Shown here one piece after another: positions 39,661-48,794 of a DNA stretch of 64,000 nucleotides. The first letter of the stretch is position 1; every line of letters begins with the position of its first letter. The stretch spans positions 992,001 through 1,056,000 of the forward strand of contig NZ_MASW01000001.1 in assembly GCF_003202285.1 (NCBI RefSeq), read 5' to 3'. The stretch is from Prauserella muralis. GTDB taxonomy: Bacteria; Actinomycetota; Actinomycetes; Mycobacteriales; Pseudonocardiaceae. The notes beneath the pieces are model-generated. The model searched no databases. It saw nothing but the letters and a program-made list of their open reading frames with translations, and had not been told where the DNA came from. Position numbers and translations under genes: made by a program.

Positions 39661-40085
39661 CCGGCCCGCAGCGCCAGCAGCTGCTCGTGCACGTCCCGGG
39701 GGTCGGCGCCCAGCTCGATCCAGCCGAAGACCTGCAGCTGGTCGGACTCGATCTCCAGCACGGCGACATCGCGGCCCAGCCGCCGCGTCGTGGCCACCCG
39801 GATCGTCACCTCGTCCCAGAAGAGCCGCCTGCTGCCCGACAGCGTCCGGACCCGCACACCGTCACCGTCGGCGGTCAGCCTCGGCCGGACGAACGTGCCG
39901 TGCGAAGCCGCGGCGGCCAGCGCCAGTGTCGCCACCCCGAACAGCACGGCGCCGGGGCGGTCCGCCGAGGACGCGGAGAGCACCAGGCCGGCGGCGGCCG
40001 CCGCGGCGAGCAACCAGCCGACGGCGACCAGGCCGGTGCTCGGCGCCCAGCGCGCTACGAAGTTATCCACAGGGGTTGTCCACAC
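39657..40085 (-). CDS. PH-domain membrane protein
   Basis: About 142 residues, or 137 if translation starts at GTG 40070 (VDN), which looks more natural. Two hydrophobic helices (about 18-55) are followed by a bacterial PH domain (RLTADGDGVRVRTLSGSRRLFWDEVTIRV). This matches the position and layout of the conserved gene between the cyclophilin and crgA in mycobacteria. Its role is unknown. The 5' end overlaps two DnaA-box-like sequences. Confidence 0.85.
   Translation of the reverse strand: MWTTPVDNFVARWAPSTGLVAVGWLLAAAAAAGLVLSASSADRPGAVLFGVATLALAAAASHGTFVRPRLTADGDGVRVRTLSGSRRLFWDEVTIRVATTRRLGRDVAVLEIESDQLQVFGWIELGADPRDVHEQLLALRAG
40063..40084. promoter_or_regulatory. Two DnaA-box-like 9-mers
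   Basis: TTATCCACA (40063-40071) and TTGTCCACA (40076-40084) match the general and the actinobacterial DnaA-box consensus. They lie in the 5' region of the PH-domain gene. The chromosomal origin is expected some kilobases to the left by synteny. These could titrate DnaA or regulate the divergent region. Confidence 0.6.
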
Positions 40086-40150
40086 TGGGGATTAGTCACA
40101 CTGTTGTAATTCGTTGTCAAGCCGCCGTTCGGACGACCGGCCACCGCCGG

Positions 40151-40417
40151 TCAGCGCCACCGCATCGTCATCAGCAGGCCGGTGATCATCAGGGCGAAGC
40201 CGATGGCGAAGTTCCAGTTGCCGAGCTCCAGCATGAACGGGATCTTGTCGCCGGCCAGGTAGTTGACCACCAGCCAGATCAGACCGAGCAGCATCAGTCC
40301 GAACATCACGATCTTGTAGACCGGATGCGAAGGACCGGCGGCGCGCACCTTCACCGGGGTACGACGATCGGCCGGCGGCGTGTACGCCGTCTTCTTGCGG
40401 ACCTTGGACTTGGGCAT
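40151..40417 (-). CDS. crgA: Cell division protein CrgA
   Basis: 88 residues from ATG 40417. The N-terminus is basic and Pro-rich ([15 protein letters not shown]), followed by two membrane helices ([20 protein letters not shown] and [18 protein letters not shown]). It ends in MRWR, which is typical. CrgA recruits peptidoglycan synthases and FtsZ-ring partners to septa in actinobacteria. Position next to the PknB operon is conserved. Confidence 0.95.
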   Translation of the reverse strand: MPKSKVRKKTAYTPPADRRTPVKVRAAGPSHPVYKIVMFGLMLLGLIWLVVNYLAGDKIPFMLELGNWNFAIGFALMITGLLMTMRWR

Positions 40418-40576
40418 CGGAGTCCTCGCGTGCTGTCGGGCAAAATCCACGGCAGTGCGCAACCGCCGTCCTCTGAACACGTTAACGTAATCGGGCAGGC
40501 GCTAGAACCGGGGAGCGAGCGCCGGACCAGCAGATCGTGACAGACGGGCGCCGTGCCGCGCCCGGGAGGAGCTCGC

Positions 40577-41620
40577 TTGTCGAGGTACGACGAGCCGGAG
40601 ACCAGGGAAATCCCGGTCCCGGACTTCACCCGGCGCCCGCAGCAGGCCCGGCGTCCCGGGGGCCCTCAGGCGCCGCGGACCGGGCCCCGCGGGCGCCCGC
40701 AGGCGGATCCACGCGCGGACCCGCCCACCGTGCCCGCCACGCAGCCGCCCAGGGGCACCACACCGCCGAAGCCGCCGAAGCCGCCGACGAGGCCACCCGC
40801 TCCCGAGCGAGCCGGGGGAGGCGGGGGAGGCGGGGCAGGCCGTGCCGTCGTGCGCACGTTCGGCGAGGTGCTCATCACGCTCGGCCTCGTGGTGCTGCTG
40901 TTCGTCGTCTACGAGCTGTACGTCACCAACCTGATGTCGGCGCAGCTGCAGCGCCGGGCCAGCGCCGACCTGGAGTCGCAGTGGGAGCAGGGCAGGCAGC
41001 TGCACGCCGAGCCGCTCGACGGCAAGGCGTTCGCGCGGATCTACATCCCGTCGTTCGGGGCCGACTGGAACTTCACCGTCCAGCAGGGCGTCGACACGGC
41101 GACGCTGGAGATCGGCCCCGGTCACTACAAGGAGACGGCCATGCCGGGCGAGCCCGGCAACATGGGCGTGGCCGGACACCGTGTCGGCAAGGGCGCACCC
41201 TTCAACGACCTCGACCTGCTGAACTCGTGTGACGCCGTGGTGATCGAGACGGCCGACAGCTTCTACGTCTACCGCGTGCTGCCGATGCGCGACGAGGTCG
41301 CGGGCTGGGCAGGCGGCAGGGCGAAGGACCCCCAGTGCGCCAACGTCGCACCGCTGCAGGACAAGCAGGGCGCCTACGCCGACACGTTCGGCCGCGTCAT
41401 CGTCACCCCCGACCGCGGCGACGCGGTGGCGCCCGTGCCGTACCGGCCCGAGGACGTCCTGCCCAAGGCGTCGCAGGCGGCGCTGCTCACGCTCACCACG
41501 TGCCACCCGCAGTTCTCCGACCGGGAGCGCATGATCATCCACTCGGTGCTCACCAACCAGTTCCAGAAGGCGCAGGGCGCGAACTACGAGGACCTGCTGC
41601 GCGAGATCGGGGAGCTCTAG
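40577..41620 (+). CDS. Class E sortase
   Basis: 347 residues. TTG 40577 was chosen because GGGAGGAG lies six to thirteen bases upstream and the frame before it is noncoding. A Pro/Arg-rich cytoplasmic N-terminus of about 90 residues and one membrane helix (VLITLGLVVLLFVVYEL) precede the sortase domain. That domain has the catalytic His in VAGHR, Cys in LTTCHP and a downstream Arg. Class E sortases of actinobacteria recognise LAxTG. A protein ending in LAQTG is encoded at 53620-54834. The small membrane gene follows immediately. Confidence 0.93.
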   Translation: MSRYDEPETREIPVPDFTRRPQQARRPGGPQAPRTGPRGRPQADPRADPPTVPATQPPRGTTPPKPPKPPTRPPAPERAGGGGGGGAGRAVVRTFGEVLITLGLVVLLFVVYELYVTNLMSAQLQRRASADLESQWEQGRQLHAEPLDGKAFARIYIPSFGADWNFTVQQGVDTATLEIGPGHYKETAMPGEPGNMGVAGHRVGKGAPFNDLDLLNSCDAVVIETADSFYVYRVLPMRDEVAGWAGGRAKDPQCANVAPLQDKQGAYADTFGRVIVTPDRGDAVAPVPYRPEDVLPKASQAALLTLTTCHPQFSDRERMIIHSVLTNQFQKAQGANYEDLLREIGEL

Positions 41621-41782
41621 ATGTACGGCTGGATCTGGCGGCACCTGCCCGGCCCGCTCGCCGTGCGCGTCGCGCTCGCCGCCGTGCTGGTGCTGGGTGC
41701 CGTGGCACTGCTCATGTTCGTGGTGTTCCCGTGGGCGGAGCCGATGCTGCCGTTCAACGACGTCTCCGTCGAAGGGCAGTAG
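41621..41782 (+). CDS. Small conserved membrane protein (53 aa)
   Basis: It begins at ATG 41621, the base after the sortase stop codon, and ends at 41782. It has one membrane helix (VALAAVLVLGAVALLMFVVF) with WIWRHLPGP before it and an acidic C-terminus. The position between the sortase and the glutamine amidotransferase gene is typical of a small gene seen in related genomes. Co-translation with the sortase is likely. It may assist the sortase, which is inference. Confidence 0.8.
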   Translation: MYGWIWRHLPGPLAVRVALAAVLVLGAVALLMFVVFPWAEPMLPFNDVSVEGQ

Positions 41783-41799
41783 CGGTTAGGCTGTCGACC

Positions 41800-42441
41800 A
41801 TGCGCGTCCTCGTCGTCGACAACTACGACAGCTTCGTCTACAACCTGGTGCAGTACCTGGCACAGCTCGGCGCCGACTGCACGGTGTGGCGCAACGACGT
41901 CGTGGATCTCGACCAGGTCGCCGGCTTCGACGGCGTGCTCGTCTCGCCGGGGCCCGGAACACCCGAGCGTGCGGGGCAGAGCATCGACGTCGTGCGCCGC
42001 TGCGCCGAGGAGCGGGTGCCCATGCTCGGCGTCTGCCTCGGCCACCAGGCGATCGGTGTGGCGTGGGGCGCGACCGTGGATCGCGCGCACGAGTTGCTGC
42101 ACGGCAAGACCAGCCAGGTGCGGCACTCCGGCGCGGGCGTGCTCGCCGGGCTGCCGGATCCGTTCACCGCGACCCGCTACCACTCGCTCACCGTGCTGCC
42201 GGAGACCATCCCGGACGCGTTCGAGGTGACCGGCCGCACCGAGTCGGGTGTGGTCATGGGCATGCGGCACTGCGAGCTGCCCATCGAGGGCGTGCAGTTC
42301 CACCCCGAGTCGGTGCTCACCGAGGGCGGCCACCGGATGCTCGCCAACTGGATGGCCACCGCGGGGCACCCGGTGCCCGAGGGCATCGTCACCGAGCTGG
42401 AACGCGCCACCCGCGCACTGCAGAAGGCCGCCGCCGCCTGA
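41800..42441 (+). CDS. pabA: Glutamine amidotransferase, anthranilate/aminodeoxychorismate synthase component II
   Basis: 213 residues. The class I amidotransferase triad is present: Cys in MLGVCLGHQ, and His and Glu in FHPESV. VDNYDSFVYNLVQYL at the start and LVSPGPGTPE match TrpG/PabA. It supplies ammonia from glutamine to the partner that makes anthranilate or aminodeoxychorismate. Which one cannot be told from this subunit alone. The same gene (annotated trpG/pabA) precedes pknB in mycobacteria. Confidence 0.93.
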   Translation: MRVLVVDNYDSFVYNLVQYLAQLGADCTVWRNDVVDLDQVAGFDGVLVSPGPGTPERAGQSIDVVRRCAEERVPMLGVCLGHQAIGVAWGATVDRAHELLHGKTSQVRHSGAGVLAGLPDPFTATRYHSLTVLPETIPDAFEVTGRTESGVVMGMRHCELPIEGVQFHPESVLTEGGHRMLANWMATAGHPVPEGIVTELERATRALQKAAAA

Positions 42442-42454
42442 CGCCGTTCCCGAA

Positions 42455-42511
42455 GCGAGCCCAAGGGCACCTTCGGTACACGATGCGTGCCCGCGGTGCC
42501 CTTCGGCTCGC
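42455..42511. terminator. Long hairpin between convergent pabA and pknB
   Basis: GCGAGCCCAAGGGCACC (42455-42471) pairs with GGTGCCCTTCGGCTCGC (42495-42511) over 17 positions with one mismatch. It lies between the two stop codons and can end transcription from both sides. Confidence 0.75.
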
Positions 42512-42521
42512 CGGGGCCGCG

Positions 42522-44516
42522 CTAGCTGGAGCCGCCCGGCAGACCCGGGATCGGCGGATCCGAGGAGGAGGTCTCCGTGGAGCCGTCCTCCTCGCCGATG
42601 TAGAGCGTCACCGTCTGGTCCTTGGTGATGGAGCTGCCCGGCGACGGGCTGGTGTTGGTCACCTTGCCCACGTCGTCGGAGTCACGGACCTCCTCGGTCT
42701 GGATGTCGACGTCACCGCTCCAGCCCGCATTGCGCAGCTCGGCCAGCGCCTGGTCCTGCGTCATGCCCCGCAGGTCCGGCATCTGGATCTGCTGGTTCGC
42801 GCCGTTGGACACCTGCAGCTCGATGACCGTGCCCTCGGGGAAGCTGCCCGCGTTCGGTGTCTGGTTGACCACCGTGCCCGCGGGCTGGTCGGAGTCGACG
42901 TCCGTGCGGCTGACCTTGAAGCCCGAGCCTTCCAACCCGGCCTTGGCCTCCTCGAAGCTCTTGCCGGTGTAGTTGGTCACCTCGATGGTGTCCGGCTCGG
43001 TGCCGATGGTGATCCGCACCGACTGGCCCTTCTCCAGCTGGGAGCCCGCGGCCGGATTCTGTTCGACGACCTTGCCGTACGAGCTCTCGTCCTCCACCTC
43101 GACCTGGGCGACGTTCTGGTCGAGCACGAGGCCCGCCTTGCGCAGTTCCTCCTCGGCCGCCGTGCGGTCGAGACCGGTGAGGTCGGGCACCTGCACCTTC
43201 TCCGGGCCCACCCCGACCCGCAGCCGGATCTCCTCGGTGACCGGGACCTGCTCCGAGGTCTGCGGGAGCGTGCCGATCACCTTGCCGATCTCGTCGGGGG
43301 AACACGCCGCCTCACCGTTGGCCTGGTCGCGGCACTCGACGTTCTCCTGCGGACCGAAGTTGGTGAACCCGGCCTGCCGCAGCGTCTGCTTGGCCTGCTC
43401 CACCGTCTGGCCGCGCACGTCCGGCACCGGGACGAGCTGCTGCTCGCTCTCGAAGGCACCCGCGATCCACATCACGAACGCCACGGCCGCCAGACCGAGG
43501 GCCACGAGCAGCGCGGCGATGAGGCCGCGCTTGCGCCGTTTGCGGCGCGCCTCCTCCTCGGGGTCGTAGTCGTCCGGCCCGTAGTCGTCGTAGTCGTACA
43601 CCCCCGGCTGAGCCCGCGTGGCGCCGAGCACCTCCGTGCGCTCCTCGTCCGACAGCACCATCGGGGCCGACGGACGCTGGCCGGACAGCGTGCGCACCAG
43701 GTCGGAGCGCATCTCGGCCGCCGACTGGTAGCGGTTGGCCACGCCCTTGGCCAGTGCCTTGAGCACGACGGCGTCCAGCTCGGGCGAGACCGCGGGGTTC
43801 ACGGCCGACGGCGGCTTCGGATCCTCCCTGACGTGCTGGTAGGCGACCGCCACCGGCGAGTCGCCCGTGAACGGCGGCTCGCCCGTCACCAGCTCGTACA
43901 GCACGCAGCCGGCCGCGTAGACGTCGCTGCGCGCGTCCACCTGCTCACCGCGCGCCTGCTCCGGGGAGAGGTACTGCGCCGTGCCGATGACCGCCGCCGT
44001 CTGCGTCATCGCCGCCTGGCCGTCGTGCACGGCCCTGGCGATGCCGAAGTCCATCACCTTCACGGCGCCATTGCGGGTGATCATCACGTTCGCGGGCTTG
44101 ACGTCGCGGTGGACGATGCCGTGGCGGTGCGAGAAGTCCAGCGCCGCGCAGACGTCGGCCATGACCTCCATGGCGCGCTTCTGCGACATCGGACCCTCGG
44201 TCTTGACGATGTCACGCAGCGTGCGGCCCTCGACGTACTCCATCACGATGTAGGGCAGCGGGCCGTACTCGGTGTCGGCCTCACCCGTGTCGTACACCGC
44301 CACGATGGCAGGGTGGTTCAACGCGGCGGCGTTCTGCGCCTCCCTGCGGAACCGCTCCTGGAACTGGGGGTCGCGCGCGAGGTCGGCACGCAGGATCTTG
44401 ACGGCCACCTCACGGCCGAGGCGCACGTCGTGCCCATGGTGGACCTCGGACATGCCACCGTAGCCGAGCGTGTCGCCCAGCTCGTAGCGGTTCGAGAGCA
44501 GTCGGGGTGCGCTCAT
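42522..44516 (-). CDS. pknB: Serine/threonine protein kinase PknB with four PASTA domains
   Basis: 664 residues from ATG 44516. Kinase domain (about 10-275): Gly-rich [10 protein letters not shown], Lys40, HRD at 136-138, DFG at 156-158, and activation-loop threonines at 171 and 173. A juxtamembrane linker with Asp/Tyr repeats, one membrane helix (about 345) and four PASTA domains follow, ending in a Pro/Gly/Ser tail. PASTA domains bind peptidoglycan fragments. The kinase controls cell-wall synthesis and division. It is the last gene of the seven-gene minus-strand operon. Confidence 0.97.
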   Translation of the reverse strand: MSAPRLLSNRYELGDTLGYGGMSEVHHGHDVRLGREVAVKILRADLARDPQFQERFRREAQNAAALNHPAIVAVYDTGEADTEYGPLPYIVMEYVEGRTLRDIVKTEGPMSQKRAMEVMADVCAALDFSHRHGIVHRDVKPANVMITRNGAVKVMDFGIARAVHDGQAAMTQTAAVIGTAQYLSPEQARGEQVDARSDVYAAGCVLYELVTGEPPFTGDSPVAVAYQHVREDPKPPSAVNPAVSPELDAVVLKALAKGVANRYQSAAEMRSDLVRTLSGQRPSAPMVLSDEERTEVLGATRAQPGVYDYDDYGPDDYDPEEEARRKRRKRGLIAALLVALGLAAVAFVMWIAGAFESEQQLVPVPDVRGQTVEQAKQTLRQAGFTNFGPQENVECRDQANGEAACSPDEIGKVIGTLPQTSEQVPVTEEIRLRVGVGPEKVQVPDLTGLDRTAAEEELRKAGLVLDQNVAQVEVEDESSYGKVVEQNPAAGSQLEKGQSVRITIGTEPDTIEVTNYTGKSFEEAKAGLEGSGFKVSRTDVDSDQPAGTVVNQTPNAGSFPEGTVIELQVSNGANQQIQMPDLRGMTQDQALAELRNAGWSGDVDIQTEEVRDSDDVGKVTNTSPSPGSSITKDQTVTLYIGEEDGSTETSSSDPPIPGLPGGSS

Positions 44517-44604
44517 TGCTCGGTGCCGTTCCATTCCGTCAGTGCCTTCTCCAGCGCGCGAACGCAATCACGTCGACGGGGCGCTGCCAGCATGCCGTCC
44601 ACTA

Positions 44605-45828
44605 TCACCTGCGGTTCTCCATCGGCAGTGTGCCCATCATGCCTTGTCCGCCGTCTTCAATGGGTGAACGCTTGGCGGTGTTCGGCGAGTTGTCCCGGAC
44701 GCCGGTGGATCGGGTCTCGGCTCCGCCTGGTGACCGGACCGCGTCGTCCCGCAGGACCACGGCGAGTAACACCGCGGTCACCGCGATCGCCAGCGCCACG
44801 GCCAGCCCCAGCAGTATCCACAATGCCGCCGGTCTGCGCCGCTGCTGTGGCGGGAACGGCAGCGGCACACCTCCACTCGGTGGGGCCACCGGCTGCATCG
44901 TCGGGTGGGAGCCCGGACCCACCGGCGCCATCGGGTTCGGCTGGTTCGGCGGCACCGGCCCGTACCCGGCACCGACGAGGCCGGACGGCGCGGGCAGCGG
45001 GTGGCCCGCCCGCACGGCCGCCACGGCCGCGGCGAACTCGCCGCCGCTCGCGTAGCGCTGCCTCGGGTCCTTCACCAGCGTCGCCTCGATGACGGCCCGC
45101 GCACCGGGCGGCACGTCGGGTGGCAGCGGCGGCGGCAGGTCGCGGATGTGCATCATGGCGACCGTCACCGCGTTCTCGGACAGGAACGGCCTGCGCCCCG
45201 CGAGGCACTCGTAGCCGCAGACGGCGAGCGAGTAGACGTCACTGGCCGGCTCGGCGTCGTGGCCGAGCGCCTGCTCCGGGGCGATGTAGTGGGCGGTGCC
45301 CATCACCATGCCGGAGCGGGTCACCGGGGCGGCGTGCGCCGCCTTGGCGATGCCGAAGTCGGTGATCTTCACCGCTCCCGTCGCGGTGACCAGGATGTTC
45401 CCCGGCTTCACGTCCCGGTGCACCAGTCCTCGCTCGTGGGCGGCCTGCAGCGCGTGCCCCGCCTGTTCGAGGATGTCCATGGTGTACTCCGCGGAGATGC
45501 GGCCCTGCCTGGCCAGGATCGCCGCGAGCGGCTCGCCCGCGACGTACTCCATCACCAGGAACGCGATCGAGTGCTCGCCGGCCTCGGTCTCGCCGTAGTC
45601 GTGCACGGCGGCGATGCCGTGATGGTTCAGCGAGGCGGTGGTGCGCGCCTCCGTGCGGAACCGGTGCAGGAACTCGGCGTCGCCGGACAACTCCGCCTTG
45701 AGGATCTTCACCGCGACCGTGCGGTCGAGCCGGGTGTCGCTGGCCTCCCAGACCTCGCCCATGCCTCCGACGGCGATCCGCTTGGCGAGGCGGTATCGCT
45801 CGGCGATGAGTTGCCCCGACGAGAGCAT
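44605..45828 (-). CDS. pknA: Serine/threonine protein kinase PknA
   Basis: 407 residues. Kinase domain with Lys41, HRDVKPGN (137-144) and DFG; then a Pro-rich cytoplasmic linker, one membrane helix ([20 protein letters not shown]) and a short external tail without PASTA repeats. It acts with PknB in growth and division control. Its start is three bases from the pbpA stop. There are 88 bases to pknB, the largest gap in the operon. Confidence 0.96.
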   Translation of the reverse strand: MLSSGQLIAERYRLAKRIAVGGMGEVWEASDTRLDRTVAVKILKAELSGDAEFLHRFRTEARTTASLNHHGIAAVHDYGETEAGEHSIAFLVMEYVAGEPLAAILARQGRISAEYTMDILEQAGHALQAAHERGLVHRDVKPGNILVTATGAVKITDFGIAKAAHAAPVTRSGMVMGTAHYIAPEQALGHDAEPASDVYSLAVCGYECLAGRRPFLSENAVTVAMMHIRDLPPPLPPDVPPGARAVIEATLVKDPRQRYASGGEFAAAVAAVRAGHPLPAPSGLVGAGYGPVPPNQPNPMAPVGPGSHPTMQPVAPPSGGVPLPFPPQQRRRPAALWILLGLAVALAIAVTAVLLAVVLRDDAVRSPGGAETRSTGVRDNSPNTAKRSPIEDGGQGMMGTLPMENRR

Positions 45829-45831
45829 GAC

Positions 45832-47298
45832 CTATCCACCCCCGAGGGCGGCGGCGATCGTCGACCTGGCGATCTCGGCGGCGACGGTGCCGCCGGTGGC
45901 CGCGAGGCCGCGGTTGCCGCCCGACTCGACGATCACGGAGACCGCGATCTTCGGATCGTCGTACGGGGCGAACGCGGTGTACCAGGCGTGTGGCGGCGTG
46001 GCCTTCGGGTCGGTGCCGTGCTCCGCGGTGCCCGTCTTCGAGGCGATCTTGAGGTCCGGGTCCTTGCCGCCGCCGCTCGTGTTCTCCTCCGAGGCGATCA
46101 TCATGTTCTTCAGCACCTCGGCGTTGGCGGCCGACAACGCGGGTTCGCCGGTGAGCTCCTCGGGCGTGAACTCCTCGATCGTCGACAGGTCGGGAGCCAG
46201 CAGCGCCTTGACCAGCTGCGGCTTCATGGCCACCCCGCCGTTGGCGACGGTGGCGGCCAGCAGGGCGTCCTGCAGCGGCGTGAGCCGCACGTCCCGCTGG
46301 CCGATGCCGCTCTGGTACAGGGCCGCCTCGCTCTCCAGGTCGCCGAGGCCCGACGGCACGACGTTCATCGGGATCTGCAGGTCGCCGCCGATACCGAAGT
46401 TGGCGGCGGTCTCCTCCAGCTTCTGCTTGCCGAGCTGGCCGGCCAGTTCGGCGAAGGCGGTGTTGCACGAGTACTTGAGCGCGTCGGCGAGCGTGCTGCC
46501 AGGGCAGGTGGCACCGCCGTAGTTCTCCAGCGTGGTGCTCGTGCCGGGCAGGGTCACCTCGGAGGCGTTGGTCACCTGCGTGTCGGCGGTCGCACCGTTC
46601 TCGAGCGCCGCGGCCGTGGTGACGATCTTGAACGTGGAGCCCGGCGGGTAGGTCTCCCTGATGGCCCTGTTCAGCATCGGGTTGGCCGGGTCGTCGGTGA
46701 AGTTCTGCCAGGCCTGCTGCTGTTCCTCGCTGTCGTGCGAGGCGAGCTTGTTCGGGTCGTAGGACGGCGTGGACACCATGGCCAGGATGTCGCCCGTCTT
46801 CGGGTCCATGGCCACCACCGAGCCCGTGTAGCCGTTGTCGACCATGGCCCGGTAGGCCGCTTCCTGCACCTCGGGCCGCACGGTCAGCCGGACGTTGCCA
46901 CCCCGGGGGTCGCGGCCGGTGATCATGTCCGACAGCCTGCGCACGAACAGGCGCGGGTCCGAGCCGTTGAGGAACTCGTCGTAGGAGCGCTCCAGCCCGC
47001 CCGCGCCGTAGAGCACCGAGTAGTACCCGGTGACCGGCGCGTACATCGGCCCGTTGCGGTAGGTCCGCCGGAACTTCAGCGTGTCGTCGGTGGGCCTGAC
47101 GCCGGCGAGGACCTGTCCCGTCTCGTCGGCCACGATCTTGCCGCGCTCGCGGGAGTACTCCTCGAGCAGCACCCGCCGGTTGCGCCCGTCGCTGCGGTAG
47201 TCGTCGGCCTGCACGACCTGGATGTAGGTGGCGTTGGCGAGCAGCAGCGCCACCATGACCAGCATGGCCATGCCGACCTTGCGTAGCGGCTTGTTCAC
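45832..47298 (-). CDS. pbpA: Penicillin-binding protein 2-type transpeptidase PbpA
   Basis: 488 residues from GTG 47298, overlapping the rodA stop by four bases. An N-terminal membrane anchor (VGMAMLVMVALLLANATYI) precedes a short dimerisation region and the transpeptidase domain. That domain has the active serine in PPGSTFK (Ser221, Lys224), SCN (277-279) and the KTGTAE triad. It crosslinks peptidoglycan together with the RodA glycosyltransferase encoded upstream. Confidence 0.97.
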   Translation of the reverse strand: MNKPLRKVGMAMLVMVALLLANATYIQVVQADDYRSDGRNRRVLLEEYSRERGKIVADETGQVLAGVRPTDDTLKFRRTYRNGPMYAPVTGYYSVLYGAGGLERSYDEFLNGSDPRLFVRRLSDMITGRDPRGGNVRLTVRPEVQEAAYRAMVDNGYTGSVVAMDPKTGDILAMVSTPSYDPNKLASHDSEEQQQAWQNFTDDPANPMLNRAIRETYPPGSTFKIVTTAAALENGATADTQVTNASEVTLPGTSTTLENYGGATCPGSTLADALKYSCNTAFAELAGQLGKQKLEETAANFGIGGDLQIPMNVVPSGLGDLESEAALYQSGIGQRDVRLTPLQDALLAATVANGGVAMKPQLVKALLAPDLSTIEEFTPEELTGEPALSAANAEVLKNMMIASEENTSGGGKDPDLKIASKTGTAEHGTDPKATPPHAWYTAFAPYDDPKIAVSVIVESGGNRGLAATGGTVAAEIARSTIAAALGGG

Positions 47299-48794
47299 TG
47301 CGTCGGCCCTCCGTCGGCTGCCTGTCCCTGCTGCGGTCGCTGCACCATCACGGTGTGCGCCTCCGCCAGCGGGGCCTGTTGTGCCTGCGGTCGTGGCCTC
47401 GCCTGCTGCTGCGGGCGGCGGGCCGCGTCGGAGATCCGCAGCAGCAGTGCGATGAGCATGTAGTTCGCCAGCAGCGACGAGCCACCCGCCGAGAGGAACG
47501 GCGTGGTGACACCGGTCATCGGGATCAGCTTGGTGACGCCGCCGACGATCACGAAGACCTGCATGACGACGGCGAACGACAGGCCGCCGCCCAGCAGCTT
47601 GCCGAACGTGTCGCGCACCGCGAGCGCGCTGCGCATGCCACGCATCGCCAGCAGCAGGTACAGCATGAGGACCGCGGCGAGCCCCACGAAGCCGAGTTCC
47701 TCGCCGAGCGCCGCGCTGATGAAGTCGGTGTTGGCCTCCGGCACCGTCTCCGGCCTGCCCGCGCCCAGCCCGGTACCGAACATGCCGCCCGTGCCGAGCC
47801 CGAACAGGCCCTGCGCGATCTGGTAGCCGCCACCCGGGTCGTCGTAGGTGGCGAGCGGGTCGATCCAGTTCGCCACGCGCTGCTGCACGTGCGTGAACAG
47901 CTGGTAGGCGATCAGCGCGCCGACGAAGAACATGCTCAAGCCGACGACCACCCAGATGATGCGCTCGGTGGCGACGTAGAGCATGACGAGCACGATGCCG
48001 AAGAACAGCAGCGCCGTGCCCAGGTCCTTCTCGAACACCAGGATGCCGAGGCAGGCGACCGCGGCGATGATGATCGGGCCCAGGTCGCGGGCGCGGGGCA
48101 GCTCGATGCCCAGCACGCGCTTGCCCGCCGTCATGAACAGGTCGCGCTTCGCCACCAGGAACGCGGCGAAGAAGATCATCAGCAGGATCTTGGCGAACTC
48201 GCCTGGCTGGATGGAGAAGCCGGGCAGCTTGAGCCAGACCTTCGCGCCGTTGACCTCCGACAGCGAACTCGGCAGCACGGCGGGCAGTGCCAGCGCGGTG
48301 ATGCCGATGAGCCCGAAGGTGTAGGCGTAGCGGGTGAGCGTGCGGTGGTCGGAGACCACCTTCAGCACCGCGAGGAACAACGCCAGCGCCAGCACCGTGA
48401 ACAGCACCTGCCGTGGCGCGTTCGAGCTGGCCTCCTCGCCCACGGCCAGTGCCTCCTGCTGGGTGGCCAGGTCGATGCGATAGATCATCACCAGGCCAAG
48501 GCCGTTCAGCAGCGCCACGCACGGCAGGATCAGCGGGTCGGCGTACGGCGCCCAGCGCCGCACCGCGGCGTGCGCGACCGCGAAGATCGCGAGGTAGGCA
48601 AGGCCGTACCAGACGATCGACCAGGACAGTTCCTGTTCCTGGTTGGCCTGGACCAGCACGAACGCCGAGGTGACGATGAACGCGGCGAAGGCGAGCAGCC
48701 CCAGCTCCGTGCCCCGCCGGGTGGGCAGCTCACGTGGCGGGTTGGTCGTGTACTGCTGGCCTGCCGCCCCCGGATTCCCTGCGGGCTGAGCCAT
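47295..48794 (-). CDS. rodA: FtsW/RodA/SpoVE-family peptidoglycan polymerase
   Basis: 499 residues. About ten to twelve membrane helices, with family motifs KVWLKLPGFSIQPGEFAKI, VFEKDLGTALLFF, GGGYQIAQGLFGLGTGG and PLLSAGGSSL-like FLSAGGSSLLANY. The C-terminus is a Gln/Pro-rich cytoplasmic tail of about 50 residues. It polymerises glycan strands from lipid II and works with PbpA. Its start overlaps the pstP stop. Confidence 0.96.
   Translation of the reverse strand: MAQPAGNPGAAGQQYTTNPPRELPTRRGTELGLLAFAAFIVTSAFVLVQANQEQELSWSIVWYGLAYLAIFAVAHAAVRRWAPYADPLILPCVALLNGLGLVMIYRIDLATQQEALAVGEEASSNAPRQVLFTVLALALFLAVLKVVSDHRTLTRYAYTFGLIGITALALPAVLPSSLSEVNGAKVWLKLPGFSIQPGEFAKILLMIFFAAFLVAKRDLFMTAGKRVLGIELPRARDLGPIIIAAVACLGILVFEKDLGTALLFFGIVLVMLYVATERIIWVVVGLSMFFVGALIAYQLFTHVQQRVANWIDPLATYDDPGGGYQIAQGLFGLGTGGMFGTGLGAGRPETVPEANTDFISAALGEELGFVGLAAVLMLYLLLAMRGMRSALAVRDTFGKLLGGGLSFAVVMQVFVIVGGVTKLIPMTGVTTPFLSAGGSSLLANYMLIALLLRISDAARRPQQQARPRPQAQQAPLAEAHTVMVQRPQQGQAADGGPTQ

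Noticed and set aside
41886-45092. Plus-strand frame of more than 1000 codons through pabA and pknB
   Set aside because: It crosses several real genes on both strands and is Arg/His/Gly-rich noise.
44905-47286. Plus-strand open frame of nearly 800 codons opposite pknA/pbpA
   Set aside because: Long antisense frames are expected in GC-rich coding DNA. The real genes on the other strand have complete kinase and transpeptidase motifs.
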